This document shows positions 7,553 through 16,042 of a DNA stretch of 64,000 nt, piece after piece. Under the pieces are notes generated by a model, which saw only the letters and a list, made by a program, of their open reading frames with translations, ran no database searches and was not told the origin of the DNA. Within the stretch, counting starts at the first letter, position 1. The number at the start of each line of letters is the position of its first letter. Source of the stretch: Deltaproteobacteria bacterium (GTDB taxonomy: Bacteria > Desulfobacterota > Desulfuromonadia > Geobacterales > Pseudopelobacteraceae); contig JAJXYO010000026.1 in assembly GCA_021780495.1 (NCBI GenBank), forward strand, positions 1 through 64,000, written 5' to 3'. A program made the position numbers and the translations under genes.

Positions 7553-8158
7553 TCAGTGCCCTGCCGAGCCGCCCCACAATTCCCTGAGCCGCCGGTCACG
7601 ACCGCATTCCGCGCGATAGAACCTGTAGCGTAGCGGATTTTTTTTGTAGTAGTGCTGATGGTATTCCTCGGCCGGGTAGAACGCACTTGCCGGGGTGATC
7701 TCTGTGACGACCCCTTCCGGGAAAGGTTTGTTCTTTTCCAGGGCGGCCTTCGACTGCAGGGCTGCGCGGTGTTGTGCTTCGTTGCGATAAAAGATGGCGC
7801 TACGGTACTGATGGCCGACATCGCAAAATTGACGGTCCTTGACGGTAGGATCAATGTTGTGCCAGTAAACATCGAGCAGTTTGCTGTAGCTGGTTTTGGT
7901 AGGATCAAAGACGATCTGCACTGATTCGGCGTGACCCGTGCCGCCGGCGGAGACCTGCTCGTAGGTGGGATTCTTTAGCTGGCCGCCCGTATAGCCCGCT
8001 GTAACGGACACCACACCCGGCAATTTGTCGAAGGGAGCTTCCATGCACCAGAAACAGCCGCCGGCAAAGATAGCTGTTTCTGTTTGTGCTGCCTGTGCCT
8101 GCTGAAGTGGCATCATGATCAGAACGGTAACCAACAAACATCGCACTATGCTGTTCAT
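7553..8158 (-). CDS. msrA: Peptide-methionine (S)-S-oxide reductase, exported
   Basis: MsrA reduces the S-epimer of methionine sulfoxide. The catalytic motif GGCFWCMEAPF places the active cysteine at residue 35, followed by GVVSVTAGYTGG and the GTGHAESVQIVFDP segment. A Sec signal with Ala-X-Ala near residue 23 (AQA) precedes the domain, so the enzyme acts outside the cytoplasm like its neighbour MsrB. The first gene of an msrA-msrB-thioesterase operon. A TATAAT box lies at 8220-8225 on the coding strand upstream. Confidence 0.94.
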   Translation of the reverse strand: MNSIVRCLLVTVLIMMPLQQAQAAQTETAIFAGGCFWCMEAPFDKLPGVVSVTAGYTGGQLKNPTYEQVSAGGTGHAESVQIVFDPTKTSYSKLLDVYWHNIDPTVKDRQFCDVGHQYRSAIFYRNEAQHRAALQSKAALEKNKPFPEGVVTEITPASAFYPAEEYHQHYYKKNPLRYRFYRAECGRDRRLRELWGGSAGH

Positions 8159-8560
8159 CAGAGAGCCCTCGCTTACATTGGGATTTGCATGTGAACGGAA
8201 TCAGGATAGCTTTTGTCTTATTATAGCATGGAGTTTGCGGATATAAAGGTTGAAATGTGGATGGTAAAAAGAGGTGGACAGGGTCGCCGCTTAATCAAGC
8301 ATGCATTGTGTGGAATGGGTGAAAAAGTGTCTGGGGCAGAGGATGGCAACGCGCCCGTAAAATAGTCGCAGAGTGATGACAAGGCAATTGCACATGTTGG
8401 CGATCTTGGACTGAGCCGACATCATCTCCATAATGGGATTGTGGCAGACCATGATGTACGAGAGAATCTGTTGCTCACGGACAGTTTATCAACCATCCTC
8501 AAGCGGGAAGGCTGCCCGGCGTTAAAGCAACAACTTTAACTACGGACAGCCCATGTGAAG
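8159..8560. other. Intergenic region upstream of msrA
   Basis: About 400 bases between the msrA start and the end of the next minus-strand gene. On the minus strand TATAAT at 8225-8220 could be the msrA -10 box; its -35 region is weak. I see no convincing gene in the rest. Confidence 0.4.
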
Positions 8561-8899
8561 CTATCGAATAATGATGGGTGGGAAAAAAAAGCTGATGCCC
8601 GGCGGTTCGGGCGGCGCATAGATGACCGGTGGCGGGGCAATATACACTCGCTCCCGGTAGACTGGTTGACGATAATATCGCCGGCCATGCTTATAATAAT
8701 AGCGGTCGCGGTTATACTCGCGCCCATTGTGTTCGTAACGGTCGCGGTTATGCCCGCGTTCTCCCCGCTCGTAACGGCCATGACCGTCTTCGCCGAATGA
8801 CGGCACAACATGTATGCTGCCGATCATGACGGCTAACGCCAGCCCTGTCATAACCTTGCCCACGATAGGTCTAAAATTCCATATACTTGGTTTTTTCAT
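8561..8899 (-). CDS. Exported Arg/Tyr-rich hypothetical protein
   Basis: A 112-residue protein with a signal-like N-terminus (MKKPSIWNF followed by a hydrophobic run ending near SFG). The middle is a low-complexity series of RYERGERGHNRDRYEHN-like blocks and the end is Pro-rich (IYAPPEPPGISFFFPP), resembling small periplasmic or outer-membrane-associated basic proteins common in proteobacteria. Function unknown. ATG 8899 is preferred because GGAG lies seven bases before it. It stands alone. Confidence 0.6.
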   Translation of the reverse strand: MKKPSIWNFRPIVGKVMTGLALAVMIGSIHVVPSFGEDGHGRYERGERGHNRDRYEHNGREYNRDRYYYKHGRRYYRQPVYRERVYIAPPPVIYAPPEPPGISFFFPPIIIR

Positions 8900-8969
8900 A
8901 TAATAACTCCATTCTTGGATCGATTCCAATCGCCAGTTTGGCCTTTACTCGTGATACTGGAGAGTAAAT

Positions 8970-8996
8970 CCCCGGCACCTGGACGCCGGGGTTTTT
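8970..8996. terminator. GC-rich hairpin between two minus-strand genes
   Basis: CCCCGGC (8970-8976) pairs with GCCGGGG (8985-8991) and a run of five T follows on the plus strand. On the minus strand, where the neighbouring genes lie, the following T content is weaker, so it probably ends the Spy-like gene imperfectly. Confidence 0.5.
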
Positions 8997-9014
8997 CTGT
9001 ATAATACTCCCCGA

Positions 9015-9497
9015 TCACTTTATTCTGTGTTTCCCCTGTTTTCCCGTCCGGAATAGTGTGTCGGTAGCCTTTTTCTGATCATTCGACATACTGTTATAGA
9101 GCGTTTCAAAAGGCGGTATGAACTTCTTGAGTTGCTCTAAGCGTGTTTCCATAATCTGACTGTGAAATTTCAAACGTTCGACAGCGTTCATTGCCCTGAT
9201 ACTTTCAGAACGATCCTTGATAAGTGCATCCATGTTTTTCGCATTATCCCGCATCACCAGAGTCAGGTTGCTCCATAATGGTTTCTGTTCCTCGGTGATC
9301 TTTAAAGCACCTTGAAGTTCAACGATGCGGGCCTCGGTTTGTTGGACCGCCGAGGTTCTGGCAACTGCCGGGGATTTCTTTTTGCCTGAGGCTGCAAAAG
9401 AAGGATTTGCATTGACTAAAAAGATGGTGGAAATAAAAGCCACCATTACAACAATGAGCGTAGCCGGGAATGCTACTTGATAAACCGTTCGTTTCAT
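9015..9497 (-). CDS. Spy/CpxP-like periplasmic LTxxQ protein
   Basis: A 160-residue exported protein. After the signal peptide (hydrophobic residues 10-32, cleavage near SFAAS) comes an all-helical domain with ALKITEEQKPLWSNL and a later FIPPFETLYNSMSNDQKKATDTLF, which correspond to the repeated LTxxQ-type motifs of the Spy/CpxP family. Spy is an ATP-independent periplasmic chaperone and CpxP tunes the Cpx stress response; which role applies is not visible. ATG 9497 is chosen from AGGAGA seven bases upstream. Confidence 0.72.
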   Translation of the reverse strand: MKRTVYQVAFPATLIVVMVAFISTIFLVNANPSFAASGKKKSPAVARTSAVQQTEARIVELQGALKITEEQKPLWSNLTLVMRDNAKNMDALIKDRSESIRAMNAVERLKFHSQIMETRLEQLKKFIPPFETLYNSMSNDQKKATDTLFRTGKQGKHRIK

Positions 9498-9876
9498 GAT
9501 CTGTCTCCTTACGGGTTGAATAGTCGGCGCATTCAAGCGCTGAGAGGGTGCGGAACCGGTAACTCTTCTTTACATGAAAATCGTTCTTTCAGTGTATGGA
9601 CAATTGTAATGTTCGGAAGCACGATCAAAGCCGGACTGCAATGCCAGGTTGAATTCAGTGTTCTTGATTATGGATAGTGAGTGAGCAACAAACGCGCCAG
9701 AGCGGCATTGGAGATAATGAATATGCAACAGTCTGATTATACGGGGTAAATGGAAAAAGCCTGGGTGGCGGGCATGGAAAAACTGTCAACGGTAAACGTT
9801 ATATTTAACATAACTATCAAATATGATGGATCGCATATTGTACTATATCGTCAGCATGCGTGTGAAATGGCCACGA
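9498..9876. other. Intergenic region upstream of the Spy-like gene
   Basis: An A/T-rich gap of about 380 bases that must hold the promoter of the minus-strand Spy-like gene. No gene, clear repeat or convincing -35/-10 pair was recognised. Confidence 0.4.
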
Positions 9877-10887
9877 CTACAAGACAAGTCTGCGGTAAAT
9901 CGAAAGATAACGCCCGGCCTCCTGTTGGGGAGAGAAATTCGCCATCATGAACCCCTGTGCACGCACACCCACCTGCTCTCTAAGGGCTGTGTTCCGCCTG
10001 ATCTGTACTGCCAGTTTCCTGAAATCTTCCACATTGTCATACAGCCAGCCGTTCTGCCCATGTCTCACAAGCGAACGATTGCCAGGAATATTGGCCGCCA
10101 GGACCGGCCGCCCAAGGGCCATGGCTTCCATGAGGCTGTTGGGCATTGATTCGGAACGGGAACAGTTGAGAACCAGATCGGCCCGTGTATACAGATTTCC
10201 CATCTGCTCATAGGGGACCTCTCCCAGCCACGTGGCATAAGTGGTCTCGCAGAGCATACGGCTGATGGAAGCCGTGTACTCCCGATCAATGACCCCTCCT
10301 GCAATAACCAGGCGCAGGGTTGGATCATGCTGTACCAGTTGCGCCAGAGACCGAATGGGAAACTCGACTTGTTTGACAGGCCGTAACGCCGCTGGCAGTA
10401 ACAGTATAAAAGCGTCAGGATCCAGATCGAACGTTGCTTTCCCATCACATGCAATTGGCTCGACTCCTTGAGGCGCCACGGAGATCCTAGCGCCGATACC
10501 CGGAATGTATGCTGAGAGCGCATCAGCGTCACTGTCACTGAAACAAACCACACCCTGCGCAGCCTCAATGGCTGTGACGGTTTCAGGATGGTTTCGTTGC
10601 AGCGGGTCATGAACATCACTTCCGGTTATGGTGATGATGTAGGGAACTTTGAAGCGTTCCGCCAGTTGCCGGGAGATTGCTCCGCAACTGTGTGCATGGA
10701 AACAGTGGATCAGGTCGGGTTTGAACTCTGCCAGGCGCAACTCCATCTCGCTCACAGAAAGGCTGTCAGTCGCAAGATTGAGGGTAACCACTCCTGCGAG
10801 AACAAGAAAACGATTTATGCGCCGTACCGTGGTGATATTGCCCCGCATGGGTGCGCCGGAGTAGGGTGAAATGAGTGCGATACGCAA
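9877..10887 (-). CDS. GT4-like glycosyltransferase
   Basis: A 336-residue GT-B enzyme of the GT4 type. The N-terminal half includes DLIHCFHAHSCG and the C-terminal half has LRPVKQVE, LRLVIAGG and the donor-binding ESMPNSLMEAMALGRPVLAANIPG segment with the conserved EAMA.G.PV pattern. It would transfer a sugar from a nucleotide donor onto a lipid, glycan or protein. The start is TTG 10887, giving the typical MRIALISPYSG; AAGGA lies upstream. There are no other sugar genes beside it, so the acceptor is open. Confidence 0.85.
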   Translation of the reverse strand: MRIALISPYSGAPMRGNITTVRRINRFLVLAGVVTLNLATDSLSVSEMELRLAEFKPDLIHCFHAHSCGAISRQLAERFKVPYIITITGSDVHDPLQRNHPETVTAIEAAQGVVCFSDSDADALSAYIPGIGARISVAPQGVEPIACDGKATFDLDPDAFILLLPAALRPVKQVEFPIRSLAQLVQHDPTLRLVIAGGVIDREYTASISRMLCETTYATWLGEVPYEQMGNLYTRADLVLNCSRSESMPNSLMEAMALGRPVLAANIPGNRSLVRHGQNGWLYDNVEDFRKLAVQIRRNTALREQVGVRAQGFMMANFSPQQEAGRYLSIYRRLVL

Positions 10888-10911
10888 GTTGATGGGTCCT
10901 TTTTACCTGAG

Positions 10912-11325
10912 CTATGGCCTTGACCATTTTGTAACGGTTTGGTACATGGTCACTTCGGCCTCAGCCATGACCTTGCCGTCCAGTTCGAGCCAACCCTTGA
11001 CATCCACCAGTCTGCGCCGTTCTCCGGCGATCTCGCCAATCACGGTTACCAGCGATCCGGTCGGGACCGGTGCCAGGAAGCGGAGTCTTATTTCGCTGGT
11101 GACGACCATGAGTCCGATCCCCATGCAGGCCTGGGCGCAGATCTCGTCCAGCAGGGCCGAGATGATTCCGCCGTGGGTGATCCCCTGCCAGCCCTGGAAG
11201 GTCTCGGCTATGCGTACACGGGTTTCCGCCCGGCGCCGTTCGGGGTCAATTGTAAACTCTGCCTTGAAGCCGATGGGGTTGTCCTGGCCGCAGACAAAAC
11301 AGCGGCCGTCGTCGAGTACCTGCAC
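10912..11325 (-). CDS. PaaI-like hotdog thioesterase
   Basis: A 137-residue hotdog protein of the PaaI/YbgC-like superfamily. The N-terminal C..CG pair (CFVCGQDNPIG) and the central FQGWQGITHGGIISALLDEI motif, with the conserved HGG and the acidic residue, fit acyl-CoA thioesterases acting on short or aromatic acyl-CoA. Start GTG 11325 is favoured because AGGAGG stands seven bases before it; an in-frame ATG at 11343 overlaps that ribosome site. It ends just before the glycosyltransferase gene on the same strand. Confidence 0.8.
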   Translation of the reverse strand: MQVLDDGRCFVCGQDNPIGFKAEFTIDPERRRAETRVRIAETFQGWQGITHGGIISALLDEICAQACMGIGLMVVTSEIRLRFLAPVPTGSLVTVIGEIAGERRRLVDVKGWLELDGKVMAEAEVTMYQTVTKWSRP

Positions 11326-11436
11326 AGTTACCCCTCCTTTCATCGTATGGCCGTTGCGCCATGTTGCTGTGTTCAGGCGGCTTGATCAAGCTCATGAAAC
11401 GACCTGGCCTGATGGATGATTTGTTGTCATACAATA

Positions 11437-11466
11437 AATGGCTTACAGAATTAACTGTAAGCCATT
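11437..11466 (-). terminator. Terminator of the tRNA-Ala gene
   Basis: A perfect 12-bp stem (11437-11448 with 11455-11466) around a 6-base loop lies just downstream of the minus-strand tRNA and is followed there by a T-rich stretch. Confidence 0.7.
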
Positions 11467-11473
11467 GTGGAAT

Positions 11474-11549
11474 TGGTGGAGATGATCGGGATCGAACCGA
11501 CGGCCTGTACGTTGCGAACGTACCGCTCTCCCAACTGAGCTACATCCCC
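11474..11549 (-). tRNA. tRNA-Ala (anticodon CGC)
   Basis: On the minus strand a full cloverleaf of 76 bases can be drawn. The acceptor stem GGGGATG pairs with CATCTCC and contains the G3-U70 pair that identifies alanine tRNAs. The D arm is GCTC...GAGC, the anticodon stem GTACG/CGTAC encloses loop TTCGCAA giving CGC, and the T loop is GGTTCGATCC. The 3' CCA is encoded. Confidence 0.96.
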
Positions 11550-11595
11550 TCATATCTTCAGCGCATCTTGGAATTATCCTTCTGGATCAGATAGT

Positions 11596-12069
11596 TCAGT
11601 TTTCGGTCATGAAGTGCTGCTCGTAGAGATCCTCCAGTGATTGGAGATGGCGGCTTTCTTCCTTGTGGAGCTGTTTAAAGAGGTTAGCCATCGGTGCTCC
11701 GGCACAGCCGCTGGCAACAGTACCGTAGAATTCCACCGCCTCTTTTTCGAGGTGGATGGCATAGATCAGGGCTTCACGTACGCCCGACTGTGGCCCGAGT
11801 TCCTTCTTTTTCAGGATGTAATCCAGGTGCATGGTGGGAATCGTCTGATCGAGTTCGGCGCCACCTGCCATGCGTCCTTCCAGCAGAGCTTTTTCCAGTT
11901 GATGTTTGTGGTCCAGCTCATCCAGGGCGTTTTCGCGCAGAATCTCGCGTGCACCCTTATCGGTTACGCTGCGAATGGCGGCCAGGTAGTTACGGAAGCC
12001 ATCATTCTCCATCTGAATGGCCATTTCCACGGCTGCATCAAACGTGTAGCAGACCTGATTGTCACTCAT
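11596..12069 (-). CDS. Rubrerythrin-like ferritin-family protein
   Basis: A 157-residue diiron helical-bundle protein. First half-site: AIQMENDGFRNYLAAI...NALDELDHKHQLE (E and ExxH); second half-site: AIHLEKEAVEFYGTVA...HKEESRHLQSLEDLY (E and ExxH). No rubredoxin domain. Likely a peroxide or iron-handling protein in the cytoplasm. ATG 12069 is chosen because AGGGGAGA lies seven bases upstream; a longer frame from 12111 lacks support. It lies 46 bases upstream of the tRNA-Ala gene on the same strand. Confidence 0.82.
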   Translation of the reverse strand: MSDNQVCYTFDAAVEMAIQMENDGFRNYLAAIRSVTDKGAREILRENALDELDHKHQLEKALLEGRMAGGAELDQTIPTMHLDYILKKKELGPQSGVREALIYAIHLEKEAVEFYGTVASGCAGAPMANLFKQLHKEESRHLQSLEDLYEQHFMTEN

Positions 12070-12270
12070 CTGATCATCTCCCCTCATGTATATATGACAA
12101 TTAGTATGCAATGTCAGTGGAGTACTTTAGCGCAAATTGTATACAGTTTCAACACCTGATTGCCCCGATATCCCGCTGAGTGTCAAAAAAACAGAACGAG
12201 ATGACGCATTGCTTGTCATCCCTGTTGCGCCTGCTATACTGTGGCTCAGATGTTACCGGGAGGAGTGAAT

Positions 12271-12315
12271 ATGGCAGGATTGTCACCGTCGTACGTACCA
12301 CAGGTCAGCGCGTGA
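12271..12315 (+). CDS. Possible 14-residue leader peptide coupled to rsgA
   Basis: ATG 12271 follows a strong ribosome site (GGGAGGAGTGAAT) and encodes MAGLSPSYVPQVSA before TGA at 12313-12315. The stop overlaps GTG 12312 of rsgA as GTGA, the usual geometry of translational coupling. The rsgA frame itself has only a weak ribosome site. The alternative is that a sequencing or natural frameshift separates this from the rsgA N-terminus. Confidence 0.45.
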   Translation: MAGLSPSYVPQVSA

Positions 12316-13268
12316 AGGCGCATTCCAAAAAAATACCGGGCAGGAAACCCGACAACTCTTTTGAAGGCGCAGCCGGGCAGAGGGGTATAATTGTTGCCCA
12401 CCATGGCGTGGCAGTAGAGGTGCTGTTCCACGATGGAACCCGCGAAATGGTGCGTGTCAAGCGGCGTTCCGGACATGTGGTCGGCGATGAAGTGCTCGTA
12501 ACCGGCGAAGTGCTTGAACGGCTGCCCCGCAGGACCGAATTGCGTCGTCGGGACGCCATGCGCGGCGTGCATCTGGTGGGGGCCAATCTGGATGTGCTCG
12601 GCATTGTCGTGGCCGCCTTTCCCCAGCCACCGGCCGGCTTTATCGACCGTGCTATCGTTGCTGCCCGCGCGGCCGATCTGGACCCTTTTCTGGTGATCAA
12701 CAAGTGTGATCTGGAGCAGGCTGCCGATGCTGTTGCCACCCTGCAGGGCATCTACGCCGGGTCTGTTCAGGTCTTTTCATTGAGTGCGGTCACCGGTGCA
12801 GGCCTTGCCCCGTTATTGGAGTATCTGGGGGCAGGGCACCGCGGCGCCTTTGTCGGTACGACCGGCGTGGGCAAGAGTTCACTGCTGAACGCCATCTGCC
12901 CGGCGATCGATCTGAAGGTGGGGGCGCTGAATGTCTTTAATGACAAGGGCTGCAATACCACGACCGTTTCGACCCTGCACGCGCTGCCTGACGGTGGTGA
13001 GTTGATCGATACCCCCGGATTCCAGGATTTCGGTCTGGTGGATATCACCATGCAGGACCTGGCCGCCCATTATCCGGGTTTTGAAGAAACCCATCAGGGC
13101 GCGTGCCGCTTCAGGAACTGCCGCCACAGAACCGAGCCGGGCTGCTCCGTTATCGAACTGGTTGCCCAGGGACGCATCACGGCGGAGCGCTATGCCACCT
13201 ACATCGAAATCCTGAATGAAGTGGAGTCGGGTGAGCTGGAGGCACGCCAGAGGGAGTGGAAAAATTGA
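12312..13268 (+). CDS. rsgA: Small-subunit ribosome biogenesis GTPase RsgA
   Basis: RsgA binds the 30S decoding region and uses GTP to check late small-subunit maturation. The order OB-fold, circularly permuted G domain and zinc tail is visible: N-terminal GIIVAHHGVAVEVLF, then G4 NKCD, P-loop GTTGVGKSSLLN, switch with DTPGFQDFG, and the zinc site in CRFRNCRHRTEPGC. With GTG 12312 the protein has 318 residues, near family length. A longer frame from GTG 12180 would add 44 residues with no family resemblance. A bidirectional terminator follows. Confidence 0.9.
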   Translation: MKAHSKKIPGRKPDNSFEGAAGQRGIIVAHHGVAVEVLFHDGTREMVRVKRRSGHVVGDEVLVTGEVLERLPRRTELRRRDAMRGVHLVGANLDVLGIVVAAFPQPPAGFIDRAIVAARAADLDPFLVINKCDLEQAADAVATLQGIYAGSVQVFSLSAVTGAGLAPLLEYLGAGHRGAFVGTTGVGKSSLLNAICPAIDLKVGALNVFNDKGCNTTTVSTLHALPDGGELIDTPGFQDFGLVDITMQDLAAHYPGFEETHQGACRFRNCRHRTEPGCSVIELVAQGRITAERYATYIEILNEVESGELEARQREWKN

Positions 13269-13315
13269 GGTTGCCGGCTCTGCGTTATGAGTGCTGGCGA
13301 GTACTGTCATGATAA

Positions 13316-13357
13316 CAAAGACGCCCCGTTTCCATCAGGAAGCGGGGCGTCTTTGTT
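13316..13357. terminator. Bidirectional terminator between rsgA and the cyclophilin gene
   Basis: CAAAGACGCCCCG (13316-13328) pairs with CGGGGCGTCTTTG (13343-13355), extended by two weaker pairs. A/T-rich flanks lie on both sides of this convergent junction. Confidence 0.85.
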
Positions 13358-13376
13358 TGGATTCCCGTCAGCCGGG

Positions 13377-13892
13377 TTATGCTTCGATCAGCTTGGCGGA
13401 GATAATGAAAACCGGCTCCACCGGCACATCACCATGACCGTTCTTGTTGCCGGTCTTGACGGCACGGATCTGATCGACCACATCCATCCCCTCCAGCACC
13501 TGGCCGAAGACGCAGTAACCGAAATTATCAGGCTGCTTGTTCTTGTGATTGAGGAACAGATTGTCAACCGTGTTGATGAAAAACTGGCTGGTGGCTGAAT
13601 CCACGACAGCGGTACGGGCCATGGCCAGGGTGCCGCGTGTATTGGAGAGACCGTTGGCAGCCTCGTTTTTAATGGCGAATTTCGGTTTCTTCTGCTCCAG
13701 AGATTCATTCATACCGCCACCCTGCACCATGAACTCCTTGATGACGCGATGAAAGATCAACCCGTCGTAGAAACCGTCCTTGACATAGCCGAGAAAGTTT
13801 CTGACCGTGATGGGCGCCTTTTCCTTGAAGAGTTCAATGGTGATGTTACCCATGGATGTTTCCAGCAAGACCTGCGGATTCTGCTCAGACAT
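13377..13892 (-). CDS. Cyclophilin-type peptidyl-prolyl isomerase
   Basis: A 171-residue cytoplasmic cyclophilin (no signal peptide) that speeds cis-trans isomerisation of prolyl bonds. The catalytic core [14 protein letters not shown] carries the active Phe-His-Arg, and [25 protein letters not shown] plus [19 protein letters not shown] complete the family pattern. Length and sequence fit the bacterial PpiB type. GGAGGTAGCAC precedes ATG 13892. It stands alone, convergent with rsgA. Confidence 0.93.
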   Translation of the reverse strand: MSEQNPQVLLETSMGNITIELFKEKAPITVRNFLGYVKDGFYDGLIFHRVIKEFMVQGGGMNESLEQKKPKFAIKNEAANGLSNTRGTLAMARTAVVDSATSQFFINTVDNLFLNHKNKQPDNFGYCVFGQVLEGMDVVDQIRAVKTGNKNGHGDVPVEPVFIISAKLIEA

Positions 13893-14054
13893 GTGCTACC
13901 TCCCGGTGTTTTTGAAACGAAGTAATATGTAAATCTTTCTAGCACAAAATAATAGAAATTAGAACTGGTTTTGAATATTGCCAAAGCTGGTGTGCTGCGG
14001 TATGTTGTTCGAAAATGGATTCGTTTCCCACTTTGCTTTTTTTGGAGGATATGC

Positions 14055-15233
14055 ATGATTAACCTGTTGTGGTCAGGTTTGCTTACCGTGTTGCTGCTAT
14101 CCGGTTGCGGTTGGAGCGGCACTCCGACCCGGGGACCGGAAGGAATTATCCCTCTGTCTTCGATCGCGATTGTCCCGGTATCCTCTACCATTGCAGCGGG
14201 TACATCCACCACGCTTACGGCAATCGGTTATTATGCGGGCGTGCCCAGTGACATTACCAAGCTGGTGACGTGGTCGAGCGGTAACACTGCCGCTGCCGCA
14301 TTCAACTATACCACGGCGCCCAACACGAACCGGGTGACCGGTGTTGCCGCTGGCTCCGCCGTCATTACTGCGACTGTGGGAGGTGTGTCGGGCACCTATC
14401 CGTTGACGGTATCCACTGCGACGGTCACGGGCATGACAATTACGCCTGCCAATCCATCGCTTGCCAGCGGATTGACACAGCAATTTGCCGTCAGCGGCAC
14501 CTTCTCCAACTCGACAACCCAGGATCTGACCTTTGATGCTACCTGGGGGCCGACCCCCGGCACGTATGCGACCGTAAGTAACGACCCCGCCAGCAAGGGT
14601 CTCGCCACGGCGCTGAAAGCGGGTGTTGAAACGATTACCGCAACCTTTGGCGGTGCTACTCCGGCCACCACGCAGCTGACCGTCACGTCACCGATACTTC
14701 AGTCAATTGCGGTCACGCCGGCTAACTCTTCGGTTGCAGGTTTCTCAAAAACAGTGAATTTTACTGCTACCGGTACCTATTCCGATGGAACGACTGCCGA
14801 TGTTACCAATACTGCCACCTGGGCCTCATCCAATACAAGTTTTGCCACAATTGTCTCCACTAGCGGAGTGGCCACAACCGTTGCGGCGGGAACAACCTCA
14901 ATCAGTGCCACCCTGGGCAGCATCACCGGGAAAACAAATCTCACGGTGACTGCTCCTGTCCTGAAAACCGATGGACTACAGATCTCTCCGGCGAACTCTA
15001 CCATGAGTCTGAGTTCAGGAACTACTCAACAATTTACCTTAACCGCAACCTATACCGACAATTCAACCCAGACTGTGACCTCAATCAGTAGTTGGTCAAT
15101 TACCCCAGCCTCTACGATAGCCACCGTCAACACTGCCACCGGGCTGGTTACTGCGACAGCGACGGGCATAGTAACCATACAAGCTTCGTATCTCGGTCAA
15201 ACAGTGTCGACTAACCTCACCATCACACCATAA
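14055..15233 (+). CDS. Lipoprotein with bacterial Ig-like (BIG2) repeats
   Basis: A 392-residue surface-type lipoprotein. The signal ends in lipobox LLLSGC. The rest is built of about four Ig-like group 2 repeats of 85-95 residues; each has the pattern I.V.P....A.G....TA.G.Y.DGT..D.T....W.S......A.V....G..T....G...I.A...G. Such repeats act in adhesion or as spacers in cell-surface proteins. GGAGG precedes ATG 14055; an upstream frame extension to 13971 has no ribosome site. It is three bases from the frame of the beta-barrel gene that follows, so the two are likely a unit. Confidence 0.82.
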   Translation: MINLLWSGLLTVLLLSGCGWSGTPTRGPEGIIPLSSIAIVPVSSTIAAGTSTTLTAIGYYAGVPSDITKLVTWSSGNTAAAAFNYTTAPNTNRVTGVAAGSAVITATVGGVSGTYPLTVSTATVTGMTITPANPSLASGLTQQFAVSGTFSNSTTQDLTFDATWGPTPGTYATVSNDPASKGLATALKAGVETITATFGGATPATTQLTVTSPILQSIAVTPANSSVAGFSKTVNFTATGTYSDGTTADVTNTATWASSNTSFATIVSTSGVATTVAAGTTSISATLGSITGKTNLTVTAPVLKTDGLQISPANSTMSLSSGTTQQFTLTATYTDNSTQTVTSISSWSITPASTIATVNTATGLVTATATGIVTIQASYLGQTVSTNLTITP

Positions 15234-15271
15234 ATATGTTTGCACTATTTCCGATACCGGGAAGGGATCAT

Positions 15272-15922
15272 ATGAAACGAATTAGCCCGATACTACTCAC
15301 TCTGTGCCTGTCGCTCCTGTTCTGCAGCCAGGCCAAAGCCCAGCACTATGGCCCCTATGTGGGGGCCTTCTTCGGAGGAAACCTGCTGATGCCAGCCAAG
15401 AGTACCGACGATCTTGGTAACTTCAAGCTGAGCTTTAATCCGGGTCTTCAGGGGAGCGGCGTTGCCGGGTGGGACTTTGCACCCGATAATCCGGTGGGCC
15501 AGGGGCGGATCGAGCTGGAATACACCCGGCGCAGCTCTCCGCTCGACAAGGTGACGTTTACCGGCGGGAGCTTCAAGGGAGCAGGCAACCTGACGGCGGA
15601 CAGTCTGCTGCTCAACTTTTTCGGTGTCTTGCGGGATAAGAGTCCCTGGTCGCAGTATGCTGGTGTTGGCTTCGGAGCTGCCCGGATGACGGCATCGGAC
15701 ATCAAGGTAACCGGACAGTCTCTGGCCAGCGGCTCATCCGTTGTCTTTGCCTACCAGTTGGGGGCCGGTGTTGACTATGCAGTGACGGACTATCTGAATC
15801 TCGATCTTGGTTATCGTTTTTTCGGCAGTACCAGCCCCAAATTCACCGAAGTCGATGGAAGTAAATTAGAGATGGACTATTACAGTCACAACGTCGTTCT
15901 CGGTATGAGGGTAGGGTTTTAA
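15272..15922 (+). CDS. Outer-membrane beta-barrel protein (OmpA-like barrel)
   Basis: A 216-residue exported protein with a signal peptide (cleavage near SQAKAQ) and alternating amphipathic strands ending in phenylalanine (MRVGF), as expected for an eight-stranded outer-membrane barrel. Typical segments are YVGAFFGGNLLMP, GRIELEYTRRSS, GVGFGAARM and LNLDLGYRFFGS. No OmpA peptidoglycan domain follows. ATG 15272 is chosen with AAGGGA upstream. It lies just after the BIG2 lipoprotein and may assist or partner it. Confidence 0.78.
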   Translation: MKRISPILLTLCLSLLFCSQAKAQHYGPYVGAFFGGNLLMPAKSTDDLGNFKLSFNPGLQGSGVAGWDFAPDNPVGQGRIELEYTRRSSPLDKVTFTGGSFKGAGNLTADSLLLNFFGVLRDKSPWSQYAGVGFGAARMTASDIKVTGQSLASGSSVVFAYQLGAGVDYAVTDYLNLDLGYRFFGSTSPKFTEVDGSKLEMDYYSHNVVLGMRVGF

Positions 15923-16042
15923 CGGCAGCGGAAAGCGAAAGAGACGGGAAGTTCAGCGATGGAGACATAGATGCTGCAATCTACCGATTTCACGCAACGG
16001 ACCCTGAACGCCCGTTACCTGTGCGGCCGGTAGCGACCGAGG

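Noticed and set aside
15923-16042. Cyclic-di-GMP (GEMM) riboswitch after the beta-barrel gene
   Set aside because: A fragment resembling GGTAGC...ACCGAGG caught attention, but the conserved GCAAACC and GGACGCAAAG parts are missing and no gene follows in the right direction.
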